Shown: piece by piece, positions 38,298 through 50,811 of the stretch | How positions within the stretch are numbered: position 1 is the first letter of the stretch | Layout: each line of letters opens with the position of its first letter | Source of the DNA: Siphlonurus alternatus | Lineage: Eukaryota; Arthropoda; Insecta; Ephemeroptera; Siphlonuridae | Direction of reading: 5' to 3' | Assembly (NCBI GenBank): GCA_949825025.1 | Contig: OX463780.1 | Location: 33,088,979-33,152,978 of the forward strand | DNA length: 64,000 bases | Notes under the pieces: generated by a model | Databases searched by the model: none | Seen by the model: only the letters and a program-made list of their open reading frames with translations | Told to the model about the DNA's origin: nothing | Translations under genes and position numbers: made by a program

Positions 38298-41200
38298 CTG
38301 TAATGAGAAAGAAAAAAAAATTGAGCATCAAATTTGTTAACTCAAGTGGGAAATATATTTATGACGCCGTCTGACGCCTTGCAAACGACGAGAATTTTTT
38401 TTTTTTTACTTTTCATTTTATACATGAACTTAGTTAGAGGGGTGAGAAGTGTTAAAGAAAAAAGTTACGTTTTTAAGTGATAAATGACTCGAGTCGACAT
38501 GCTAATTTTTACGTAAAACAACTAATAATAAACGGAAACATTATTTTTTAACAAGTGTATTTTTAATACAAATGATACACACAAAATTAATTTTGTCCTT
38601 TATAAGAACATGATGAGATGATCTTTGTTGCATGTGTGACGTAATTTAAAAAAAAAAAAAAAATGCATAACAAATATGTCTAATTTGGTGAAGTACACTA
38701 CTTTTTCTTCTTTTTTTTTACGTAAAAAAGGCGACAAAAAAAAAATATGATAAAAGTTTTAGCTTTTCATGATAAGCGAAAAGTATGCCAGAAGTCTTAG
38801 TTTTCATAGTTTACAAGAAAAGTTGGTAAAAAAAAAATCACCAGGTAAGAGTATGAGCTTTTATACTTTTATATGCAAATTTAAAAAATATATATTTTTT
38901 GGTAATACTAACACATTTTTATAATAGTTTATTTTTTATTAATAATCTATTGTTCTATTCAATCTATTCATAAGTACATTTTATATTATATACCTTCTTT
39001 TACTATCATGGACCACCCACAAGCAACGTATAATATAAAGGACACTAAACTTTTACTCGTTTTTACGTACTAGACGATAAAAATAGGATATACTATTATA
39101 AGGGAGGTTATACTATTTTATAGTGCTAGTTTAAGAGCTGAATTAAAAAAAAAAAAAAGTTAGTCCTTATAAAATTCTTCCTTTACAGTACACTCTCATT
39201 TTTTTTTAATTACATTTTTACATTAAAATCAACATGAATTTAATTAAATACAAATTTTTCTCATATATTGATAAATTAATTTTAATTGAAAAATATTTAG
39301 GTCAAGTTAACTTGTATAATATACTAGAGAGCATATGGTTTAATATGAGGCTAAAACTTAATAAGGAATAGGTGTAATGAGAGTTTAAAATGGTATTACA
39401 TCACATCGCGCGCTCTCTCGATTCGCTCTTTTATAGTCCAATAAATGAAGCATTCCTACCGGAAAAAGCCGTAAATCAATTTATAATTAAAAACAATTAT
39501 AATATTTTATTATGGAATTTTATATTACAACACCCATGCAAAATGTCATAACTAATAAGCTCATAAGATGGTTACAAACCTTGTACTTCCGGTGTGTATT
39601 TTTTGTTTAATATAACTGTAGTAGCCTCGCTTATATTATACACTCAAGAATAGCGTGAGTTGTTTTCAAATGTTATAATTAAACAACACGTATAATAGAA
39701 CATGAAAATTGTTAAAGCTTTTCTTATAATTAAATGACAATGTTGGGAATTTGATATAATAATAATTTATTGTTTTAAACATCTTATAGCACTGCATTGT
39801 AATAAATCATTATGAAACAAGATTAGAATTTATAAAGAAAAAGGAGGGAGAAAGAGGAGGCAATACCTTTAGGCTTTTATATAAAGACAGTAAAATACAA
39901 TAACATAACTTTAACAATAAAATTTATATACTCTATATATGTATATATATATGTATAAGCAACTATATGTAACATGGTATAATATTTTTAATTGCTTTAA
40001 TTATTAACATGAATGAAATTTTCAAAATTATGATTGCATTTCAAATATTAAATTACAATAACATAAAAATTACTCATATAATAAGCATGAAATTATAAGA
40101 AGTTATTTATACATTGATTTTAGCTAATTACATAATTTAAATATAAATGTCATGCTTTAAGATTTATAAATAAGAATACTATTTTAATCTAAAAGGAGTG
40201 CCATTAAATAACATGTAAAAATAAAAAATAGAAAAGACACACCTTTTTATAGTCTTCAATAATAATTAAAACTGGATAGAAAAATTTATAGCATTAAATA
40301 ACTAAAAAGAAATTAACATAAATATATGGAAAACAATCAAAAATTATCTTTTTTGTCTCCTCTTTTTTTGTTAAATGACTTATGATAAATAGTATTATTT
40401 ACAATAACAAGATAAATAAAAATTTGATGACATCATCTCAAATGTTGATTATAATGAAGTTAATGACTCATGATCTCCAACTAGCTGGTCCAACATACAG
40501 CATCTTTTTTTGCCACATATTATAATATTCAGATTAGTCTCTCTTGCTATCTACAGCTTTTAAAAGCTTTTTTACATTTTACTTTTGCTAAAAAATTTCT
40601 TTCTTTAAAAAAAAAATAAAAAAAAAATAACACTGGATGTTGTCAGCAGTAAAAGGTTTTAACTGTTAATTAATGCATGAAATCGATAACCTAATTAACA
40701 TAGATTTATTATAATGTATAATATAGGAGAAATTATAATTCTTGGTTATAAATAAACAGTGTATGGTAATATTTACAAAACTTAATGTTATACCTGAAAA
40801 TTCTTAGTGGTAAAAATTATATAATGAAACAAAATTATATTGATGTAAACAATAAACTTAAGCGTCTTAATTATCTCTCAGTATACGAGATATTTCATAA
40901 ATGTTAGCTATAGTAATTACATATATAACTTATATATTTGTAATATTACTTTTTTTTTAAAGCAATACGTACTTGCTTTTTTTTTCTAAATATATAAATA
41001 TATATAACTGATTTTATAACAAAATAAAAAGTTGCTACATATTCTAGTTCACTTAATCTGATTAAAATAAAGGCCACGCAAAAAAAAATTAAATATAAGA
41101 GATTGTTTGAGAACTGAAATTCGCTTGGTAGCTCAAGCGTGAGTTATCGTGTTATATATTATTATACTTATATCAAGTACAGAGCGTAATGACTGTGGAT

Positions 41201-43879
41201 CAGATTGGTAAAGATGTTTGAAATATCTATATTATAATATTTAGTTTTTATTCCTTATTTAAGGCTTAACCTGAGATATTCGGACGAAAAAAGTCGTATC
41301 GACAGATGTTCTTGAAATTAATTTGGTAGACTTACAACAATTGTCCAAATACTACTGATTTTTTTTAGATTTTTTTAACCGTTGGTTTAATTATAATTAA
41401 TTTATTCAAATGTGTATTTTGTATCCTTTCAATGTTAAATTTTTCAATCAACATTGCACAAAAACGGCTCGAGAATTTTTTTAGAATTTTACATGGATTA
41501 AAAGCTAATTTTTTGGGCTATTTTTCTGAAATGTTTTCATATATTTCGAACCGTGGCGATGATCGTTTCTGATATGTCCTAAGAAACTTGGCAACGTTCT
41601 CAAGGACTGTAGTTACCACCCCCTCCTAATCTTTTATTCCCATTACTATTGCAACAGTGTTGTCAGATTTGCAGGTGTAGCCACGCCTCTTGACCTTGAC
41701 AGGCAAATTCTCAGGTTATACCTTAAAAGATTTAAATATATAATTTCATTAAAAACATATACAATTAATTCGAAGAATTTACTTACTTAAAATTGTGTCA
41801 TAAAAATATTAAGAAAATAAGCAATTTTGCATCAATATTTTTTATATTTCAGGAAGAAATAAATAATTTTGATAATTAAAAAAAAAAAAACAAAAAAAAA
41901 ATGCAAAAATATATTAAAATAATTAATGGGCATCGTGTTTTCTCTATATATATTGGATTAATAGAGCGTGAAATCTGCAAAGCAACTTAAATATATCAAA
42001 ATTAATTATTATTTTTTTAAACTTTCATGAAGTTTTTTTTAGAAAAGTAATAATTGTTTATTTAAAAATTGGTTGTTAATTTTCCCATGACAGTTTATGT
42101 TGAACAAGATTGACGTGTGTATATCCAAGCACGTTCTCACGTGTATAATATCAACCATCTATAATATAGGGAGAAGGGAGGTCTCTTCTTCATCCTTCCT
42201 TGATACCTTATGTATGAACCAAGAGACAATTGTTGAATCAATAACTGACTCGTGATTTGAATCATTATGTACCTATAATTACTCTGACTCTTTGTTTTAA
42301 ATTGTACTTGTATTCATGAAGCTTATTCAATATACGTTTAAATATTTAAATTGAAATATTATTATAATATTGTGGTTACTGCTATTCAAATGATATTAGA
42401 TGCTTATCTTTTTCTATATTATATTTTATTGCTTGTAAGTATCTAACGTTAATTTTTTTATTAATTTTATTTCAATTTAATTATACAGCAATTTAATTTA
42501 ATTGGATGTAATTTATATATAATTGTATAATAATTGTATAACTTAAAGAAAATGTGAAGAATAGTTTTTGCCTGCAGTTAAACTATCTCCCTTCTCTTTT
42601 TTGTATAAAATTATCTTACATTTTCTTTGTAAAGACCGAGAAGTAGATGAGAAAAGTTTGTTGTTTCAGAATAATAAATTAATTTTTGTAATACTATAAA
42701 ATTATAAAAATGTGAAGTGTTTGCATGTAATACCTTGTTATAGTTGTTACTTGTAAACACACTAATATATATATATACAATAAAACATTAATATTATTCC
42801 AACTCCTGCAGAAAAAGAAAATTAAAAACCCAATTAGAATAATGCAAACAATTTTATATATTCGAGTTTTGTTTTTAATACATCATACATACGCTATATT
42901 AAGCAACAAAGTGAAGGAAAAGTTCAACTAAACAATAAAGATATATCTGAAACTCTGGTAACAAATTTGTTCACTAACAAAATATAAAAGATGTGTTGGG
43001 CATGTTGTTTGTTTTGTTAAATATAGATAGTTTTGACCTTGGACATAATGTTTTCATTTATATAATTTAAAATATAAATTATTGAATAAGGAATTCAAAT
43101 TAACTTCGATCCGTTTTTTTTTTTTTTTCTTTTGCTTTAAGCCGACTCAATTTTTATTGAACATATAAAAAATTATTACATCACAATAAAAATTGTAAGA
43201 GCAAATTTCTATACAGATATCATCTGCAATGGCACTTGTCAAAATGTTCGACTATTGTCAATGAGAAATAACTCTCACAAATAATACGTCTTATTTTTGA
43301 CAGCAACGCAATTTGATATTTGATAACTTGTGTCCCTCTTTGTCGGTTATTTTTCTCAGCATCTCTTCGTTGTATATTCGCGGATATAATTTTTGACATT
43401 GACATTAACTGTTTTTTCATTCTATTGAATTCGATGTTGAAATTAAAACAAAAAAATCTATGATATTGTAATTACTTTTGTATAACGTCCGTTATTGCAA
43501 CATACTTAAATTTTAATGTTAAAAGCATGATCGTCTTTTTTTTTTTTATTGACGTGTAATTTACCATCTGATTATATTTACTTTTCTCTTAACTATTCCA
43601 TGAAATTATTATTATATAGAATTTAACATATTATTATAACCTTTTTTTATTTTGATTTAGTAAATTTCAGACAAAAATATAACTAGGCAAATTTGCAATA
43701 AGACCTTTTTTTTAATAATTTCAACATACCATATTTATATATCTAGGTTTGTATTATGATATACTTATTTATGAGTATTATAAATCATAAAATAATAAAT
43801 TATAAAACAGTCTGGGTGTGTGTGTGTTAAAGTTATAATTTTTAACGAGGTCGGGAGAATATTTAATGAGTTTACTTAC
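38298..43879. other. Putative intron 1 of the minus-strand gene
   Basis: AT-rich. A weakly inverted pair (TTAACCTGAGATATT at about 41269 and AATTCTCAGGTTATA near 41707-41721) may bound a degenerate DNA element of about 450 bp. No exon recognised. Confidence 0.35.
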
Positions 43880-44170
43880 CTATTTTACGAAGGTGTTCAC
43901 TTCACACGACGTTCGTAAGTATGGACCAGCAGAAATGATCTTGTTGCTCTAGCGGGTCGTGGTGGTACACTCTGCAGGAGAAGCGCCTGTGGGACTCATG
44001 AGCCACGACAAGCTCTAAGCGGCGCATGGCCCGTGTGTGCCGAGCAAAGCGAGCGCGCGCCGTGGCCCTCATGGCGTGTATAGTAACTCGGCCCCCGCCA
44101 CTCTATCATTCGGCCCCTCCCTCTCTCATTCAACTCTTTGCTTGCCTCGACTTTTGTCTACCAAAAGAGA
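43880..44170 (-). promoter_or_regulatory. GC/CpG-rich first exon and promoter region, minus strand
   Basis: The most CpG-rich block in the left 50 kb (about 43890-44160). It ends on the minus strand in a consensus donor (AAAATAG then GTAAGTAAAC; the donor occupies 43871-43879). The likely role is promoter plus 5' untranslated exon 1 of the gene continuing at 38297. The upper boundary is a guess from composition. Within it a 56-codon frame, ATG at 44072 to TGA at 43902, would be an upstream ORF (it includes MRRLELVVAHESHRRFSCRV). A plus-strand donor-like GTTC then GTAAGTATGG at 43914 leaves open a bidirectional promoter. Confidence 0.4.
43902..44072 (-). CDS. Possible upstream ORF in the putative first exon
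   Basis: An Arg-rich 56-codon ATG frame, closed by TGA 22 bases before the predicted donor. In CpG-rich DNA such frames arise easily by chance. It matches no family I know. If the exon is real, the frame would precede the main start at 38205 and could dampen its translation. Confidence 0.2.
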   Translation of the reverse strand: MRATARARFARHTRAMRRLELVVAHESHRRFSCRVYHHDPLEQQDHFCWSILTNVV

Positions 44171-46266
44171 ACACTTCGAATAAAGAACAGAAAAAAAAAC
44201 TTGGGGGGAAAATATATATCATGTAATTTTTTTATAAGAAAAAAAGAAAAAAGTAAAAAAATGGGGATTCTGAAAAATTTATAGTAAAAAGAATGATCGT
44301 AATTTTAAGCCTGGGTTGTTATCAGTTTAGTTGTGATATTTATAGTATGAAATAGCAAAAAAGTCCTTTAAAAAAAGTCCCCTTTTTATGTAAAAATTAG
44401 TTTAGAGCAAAGTTTATAAATGCACTTTTGGCACTGAATGGTATATACTTTATTATATATGTAGGGTTTGTTTTTCTCTTACGTTTAAATTATGTCCTTT
44501 CAAAAATACTAATTGTTTTATATTTATCTAGAGCCGTGAATATTGTTTTAATTAACAAATCCATAACTGTGAAAACAACAACATCAATTAAATAGCATTA
44601 GAAAGATTTTTCTAGCATTATTTTATGAAACCGTTTTCACTTAAGGATGACAAAATTTTCAACAATAAATCCAACATTTTAGTAAAGTTAAATTCCAACG
44701 GAGACCTTTAGAACATTACTTTATTTTTTGTACACTTTGGACTTTGGGACAGACAGCTCGAATGTATATCATTTTTCAGGTATTTTCTGTTTGTTGGGCG
44801 TTCAAACCAGTCCGAGGAGGTATTGTGAAGACGTGAACTCTTTTGGCTTACTTGCATGTTGGTTATATTTCTTATAAATTATACATGGTGGCGTATTAAG
44901 ACAGTTCAAGAGACCCCCGTTCGTACTTTCTTCCCCCCCCCCTCCACCCTGCATTGCAAATTCGCATCCCTCAAATAATAATAATAAAAAAATAAATAAA
45001 AAAATATATTTTTTGATAATTCATTATTAATTATAGAATTGTTTTGAAATGTTGGGATCGGGAACTCTTAAAAAGGTTGTAAAACATAAATATGTCAATA
45101 AATTTACTCCTTCGATTTATAAAATTACAAATTACACAAAAAGTATTAAATGTTGTAATATATACTAAAAGTCACATAAACTCTCATTTTTATTATAACA
45201 AAGTATTTTATACTTAAACACAGTTGCATTATACGATTGTGGTTGACGATGCATTTTATGCATGAGATGGGCATGGCTGCACATGCACATGAATGCACGT
45301 TTGTGGTGTGTGACCCGCAACTGCAAGGTTGATGGTAAATCGGGTCAACACACTCCCTCCCTCTCTGCAACTATACAGGTGAAATATGGATATATGCATG
45401 CACATGCAGTAGTAGTCAACGACGGCGGTTGAAAATATTTACATCTGAGTCTCTGATTATTAAAACTGATAAGGCACGCCCGTAATATTTGTCGCAACTT
45501 CGTGTTGATCTTTTAAGATACAGGAAATTCGCTTAAGATCAGAGAAGATGGGATTTCTTTTTTTCAGACATCAGCAACTTTTTTCATTTACTTTTTTTAC
45601 TTTACTTTGTGACTTGAAAACTAAATATATATTTTTTTTCTAAAATAATTGTATTTTATGAAGAAAAAAATTTATAATAATATATTTATATTTAGCAAAC
45701 TAATTTTAAAACTTTTTATACGTTAAACTAAAATGATAATAAAAATTTATAAAAACAAAGAAATGTTTTGCTGATTGATAATGATTTTCATTGTATATAT
45801 AAAAAAATTATCTAGTTTTTTCAACTTAAAAATAATGATAAAAAAAAAGTAAAGAATAGAATGATACTTTTCTCGTTTGTAGATTTATTATGTATGAAAT
45901 GTAACCATTTTGCTCTAAAATTCATATATTCTGATAAAAACTTACAATTAAGGCTTATAAGAACAGCTCTTTTATAAAACATAATTATATATGAGGTTTA
46001 TTTTGATAATAATTAATAACTATACATATACTAAATTTGTAACACATTTGCAATATATTATATATAAATTATTTCCCATGTCACACCAAAATAACAAGTA
46101 ATAATTAAATATATCAAACGTTGATTTAAAAATAAGAAAGTCATGGAAGCTAGGGAGAATATATAATACAGATTAAGCAAATTGATTTGGACCTATTATT
46201 TTAAACTTCAATTTTTTTTTATGAATTTGATACGGCACATGGCATAATTTCACTTTTTTTTCAGCA
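44171..46266. other. Region upstream of the putative promoter
   Basis: AT-rich except for a block at about 45225-45430 rich in CATG and TGCA motifs. That block is open on the minus strand with many cysteines (45146-45370) but has no donor. No gene called. A (C)12-type run lies at about 44933-44943. Confidence 0.35.
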
Positions 46267-46450
46267 CATTCTGGTGGTATTGGTCATCATACTTTCCCCA
46301 GAATCTACACCTGCATATAATTACATTAGCCACTGGAGATTTTGTCTGCCGATGTCTGTGTCCTCAACCTCCGATCGAGTCGCTTAGTCACGCAAGTGCA
46401 TAACTCGCGGCGAGAATATCTGATGAGAACCGGTCTAACCACACAGCAAC
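46267..46450 (-). mobile_element. SINE-like fragment with tRNA-like head
   Basis: On the minus strand it begins GTGTGGTTAGACCGGTTCTC. The part TGGTTAGACCGG fits a Pol III A box, and ACTCGATCGG about 55 bases later is a weak B box. A unique body follows (AGACATCGGCAGACAAAATC, ATGACCAATACCACCAGAAT), then an A-rich end. The GACCGGTTCTC part also resembles the start of the two 5S-derived SINEs, so a related chimeric head is possible. No target duplication was found and there is one copy only. Confidence 0.4.
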
Positions 46451-46613
46451 ATGAATATTCTACTTCATACTGCTATTGATTTTATGCAGCAATTATATAA
46501 ATTGAAAATATCTTCTCTTATATTATATGTGTGAAAGCTAGCTATTAATAAATTAAAGTTACAATTTATTTAAAAAATCATTGTATATAAATATAATCAA
46601 AATATACATTCAT

Positions 46614-46614
<1 letters not shown>
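46451..46614. other. AT-rich spacer
   Basis: Nothing recognised. Confidence 0.4.

Positions 46615-46684
<70 letters not shown>
46615..46684. repeat. (CA)n then (TA)n compound microsatellite
   Basis: About 27 CA units run directly into about 8 TA units. Confidence 0.95.
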
Positions 46685-47245
46685 CACATATTATATTTGT
46701 GAAAATAAATATAATATATAATATATGTTTGCATGCAAATAATATAAAAAAATGTTGCAATAAAATTGCTTTATTAAGAAATTTGTATAGTGTATACATT
46801 ATACATTTCATGCATGTATTATAATTATATAACCAGTTTTCATCCCTTTTTGCAGTTTTTATATTATTTACCATTGCAAACTATTATATATATTAATTAC
46901 TAGATATTATTCAGTATAATTATATTATTGTACATATTGTTACATATAATTTATCTTATTTTTTACCATGCGGAAGAGGCAAAATGGCTCAACTTATACT
47001 GAACATGCTCATTTATTTCTATCGATTTTACCTTTAACAATATTTAAATCCACAAAGAAAATTAAATAAATAAAATATATAATAATGCTTGTATTGAAAT
47101 AATAATAAAATAAATTTTATGTAACTTTATCGATCGATAAAATTGCAGTATATTGTAATCTTGACTGATATGCATTAATTGCATTATTAATTGATCAACA
47201 AAAAATAAAATAATCAATAATGAACTGTTAATTTAATAATTATAA

Positions 47246-47387
47246 GGGGCATTCACAAAGCCTTAAGGCCACAATTAAGGCTCAATAATTTAAGACCAGA
47301 AATTTTGGGTCTAAAAAACGCGTCTAAAATCAAGCTTTAAATTATCGAGCCTTAAATGTGGCCTTTATAAGACTTTGTGAATGCCCC
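47246..47387. mobile_element. 142-bp MITE with GGGGCATTCACAAAG termini
   Basis: The left end GGGGCATTCACAAAGCCTTA and the right end (GACTTTGTGAATGCCCC) are inverted. The arms continue inward through AAGGCCACA/TGTGGCCTT and AAGGCTCAATAATTTAA/TTAAATTATCGAGCCTT. No coding capacity. The flanks are AT-rich and the target duplication is ambiguous. Confidence 0.75.
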
Positions 47388-47592
47388 TATATGTATTTAA
47401 AATTAAAATAAGCTACAAATGGTGAATAAAAAGAGTTAAAAAGTAGCCTTTTATATAAATTAACAACAAAACGTGTAATCGCGTCTATTGTATTTATGTA
47501 ATTAACAGTAATTAACAATATTTAACAACAGAGCTGGGCTCACATAAATAATATACGAAAGCCACCAATCGATTTTCAATAGTACATTCTTA

Positions 47593-47594
<2 letters not shown>

Positions 47595-47654
<60 letters not shown>
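47595..47654. repeat. (TA)n microsatellite
   Basis: About 30 uninterrupted TA units. Confidence 0.95.
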
Positions 47655-47655
<1 letters not shown>

Positions 47656-48595
47656 TACCATATTTATTACCAGTTCTATACAATAGCTCGATACATCACT
47701 TTTGTTATACACCATGTATATACAAGTACAGCAAATATATAGATCAAGTTACACTTGTTCTAGGAACCTGTTGCATATTCACGCACAGGCTACAGTAATA
47801 TTAAATTACTATTCCCTCCGGAATTTTGTGTTACTTCAATAATATAAACGTAATAAATCAATCATAAAAAGCAACGCAGGTCAGAACAATATGTGAAATT
47901 TCGATCAATACTGAAACTCTATCAGATTGAAAGGCTCAGAATTATTTCCAAAATTAATAATATGAAATTAATTTTACTATAATTGGTATATAATTTTTAA
48001 AGCCGTCTATATTTGTGGCCTCCTGCCGTATATGCGTATCATTTCTCAGCATCAGGCCGTACGTTATAATATCCAAGCTTATATTTGGAACCCCCTGAAG
48101 GAAATAAAGCAGCTCCGCATTACAGTGTACGTACACGATCTAATTTGTATTCATCCGGTCTTTGAGTAACCACATAAGCCACAAAAAAAATTATGCAATA
48201 ATAGTATAATATTCGTGCTAGACATAATTCGTATACTCATTCTTTAAAAAAATAATAACCAAAATATTATATAAAAATTTAACATGAGTTTTTTTAAAAC
48301 TTTCTCTTTTATGATATACTAAATTTACTGAATTGATTTATATATTTTTATCAGGTCATAATATAAATTAAATTTCCATCTCACATAATTTTTTATATAT
48401 TAATGTCCTGGAGGTTAATACGGTAATTATATAGCCTCTCTATAAATACTATATATAGCTTAAAAAATACTATAAAATTTTAAGTAAATATATTTTTAAT
48501 GACTACAAACAAATTATATAAATTATATTTCTGCAACATTTTTGGCGTCAATCAAGTGCACAGCGGGTATATACATTTTAAGTGCATGTATGTAT

Positions 48596-48609
48596 AGTAT
48601 ATATATGTA

Positions 48610-48679
<70 letters not shown>
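48596..48679. repeat. (TA)n microsatellite with TATG variants
   Basis: A TA repeat with three G interruptions near the left end, then about 30 pure units. Confidence 0.95.
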
Positions 48680-48684
<5 letters not shown>

Positions 48685-50050
48685 ATAAGGATATAATAAA
48701 ATTAAATAAATTATTTCATAAATTTAACAAACGAATTTAACACACAGAATACAATATATAAATAATATAAATTTACAACTTTGATGTATTTAATTAAATA
48801 ACTTTTAATACTTATACTTTTGCAAACGAAACACGGATAAAATCAACACGTTCATACTGCACGGTCCAGGCATATATATTAATAAGTTATTAACACCATA
48901 CAGTTGCTTTTTAATTGTTACTGTCTATATATAGATATAATATATTATGTTATTGCTGATAGCTATCTATAGCACGAAACAAATAAATAATTAAGTTGTG
49001 TATTATTTTACATAATATTAATATAATATATATCGTTCGTCGTGATTGCATAACTCTAAATGCAAATTCGTTCCCGTTTTGCGATCTTATATATTCCACC
49101 TAGCAATTTTACACAACAATGTAAAAGCTTTCATGTTATTTTATTTTTAATTCGTATTATAGCAATGTCACAGCAATGTAACATATATTTATTAAATTTA
49201 TTTTGCTATTTCAATAAAAAAAACTATTTTGTAAAATACGTATATATATTATATATTATACGTATTACGTACATCGCCATTTCATCATGCTCTTATTTCT
49301 TAATGTATATATTAAATAACAATTAAGACACAATTTTATTCATTTTCTCTGTAGATTACGAATAATGAAATATATGTAAATATTATATAATATTTAATAT
49401 ATGCAAAAGAGAGGGTAAATATAACATGATCGCTGATATATATAAAATTTGCTTATATTTGTTATTAGGAACGAAGCCAAATATCGCAACACTTTGCTGC
49501 ATTTAAATTACTTAAAATGCATTAGTAAAGAAAACATGCATTAGGGTTTGTCTGGCTATATATATACTTTATGCATTGTTTTGTTATACATTATAGATTG
49601 CATATGCATTATGCGCAATCTCTGGGTTATTGCACTTTTCAGAGGAAGTGATTTTTAGCTTTGCAAAAGACCGCACAGTGACACAGTTTGCTTATCACTA
49701 TAATACAGAACAGAAACATATACAAGAGCTCTGAAGCTCATTATATATATCATTCAGTATATTCGTTGAATTAAATTATCTATCAATTCATATGAATTTT
49801 TTAGTACAAAGAAAATATAACATTAACAGAGCGCATTGAGAAATATTATTTGCAATCAGAAAACAAAATTCATTTAAATGTATAATATTATCTCTTTAAT
49901 CTATTTCTATTATATAATATATTTTTTCATTCTTTGTCTTAATGAAATGGTTTCTTCATCATAATAAATGGTATACATTAAATATAGCTCATATAAATTG
50001 CAAAATTTGTATTTTTTTATGTATAACTTTCAGTGAATTCTTTTTTAAGG

Positions 50051-50376
50051 ATTGACCTCAGTTGATTTGGATCTCGGAAACGGCCTCCTTGATTCTAATG
50101 AGACTTGCAGGAGTCTTTAAGCTCGCCACAATAAGGTTGCTTAATTTTTTTGAAGTGGATCTGTTTGACCAGTTTTGAGAAAACTGAGGCAGAAGTTTAA
50201 CATTGGCCTTATGGACGAAAACCGGAAATGGAGCTGTTGTGAGAAAACCGCCCCCTTGAATTTGCTCAAACCATAAGCGATTAAGTTTTAGAGCATCCTC
50301 GATTTTTTAAAATTTGTTTCATCTGATTCCGTTTGACAGAAATTTCTCGTTTCCGGTTTGTAACTGACAAGGTCAA
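50051..50376. mobile_element. Candidate non-autonomous DNA element (ATTGACCT termini)
   Basis: The left end ATTGACCTCAGTTGATTTGG and the right end (inverse ATTGACCTTGTCAGTTACAA) are imperfect inverted repeats. CGGAAACGG and CCGGAAACGAG lie slightly inside. The interior is GC-richer than the flanks and non-coding. Single copy in the window. Confidence 0.4.
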
Positions 50377-50767
50377 TCGTTAAAAGGACTTTCAAATAGA
50401 AATACAATTTATCGTTTTTTTATTTTTTCAACATGCATATTAATTTCTGACTTTCATAATTATTTATTTAGTTACTGTTATGAAACTGAAGTACAGTTTT
50501 TTAATTATTATTTTGTAATACACTTTTTGGCAGTATCTATTTCCATCAAATTTTAATTAAAATTAATAAATTGAATATATGGTAATGATTAATTCAGGGC
50601 ACAATATAGTAGACTTAGAACTTACAAAGAAGAGCAATTCCTTAAATTGTTCAATAAATAAATATTGTAATTAAATATGTGAATCTTGAACAGTAACAAA
50701 AAATTAAAAACATTTCAAACTAGATATTTAAAAGAAAAACATCAAATTTATTTACATAAAAAGATAA

Positions 50768-50773
50768 TTTATT
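50768..50773 (-). terminator. METTL2 polyadenylation signal
   Basis: AATAAA on the minus strand, about 40 bases beyond the METTL2 stop codon. A second AATAAA lies about 20 bases further on. Confidence 0.6.
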
Positions 50774-50811
50774 GACCAATTACATCAAATTATGAAAAAA
50801 TCATAGCCATG

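Larger units (their letters stand above)
47388..50050. other. AT-rich stretch with long TA repeats
   Basis: No gene seen. It includes (TA)n at 47595-47654 and 48596-48679. A 49060-49326 plus-strand frame is AT-driven with no support. Confidence 0.45.
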
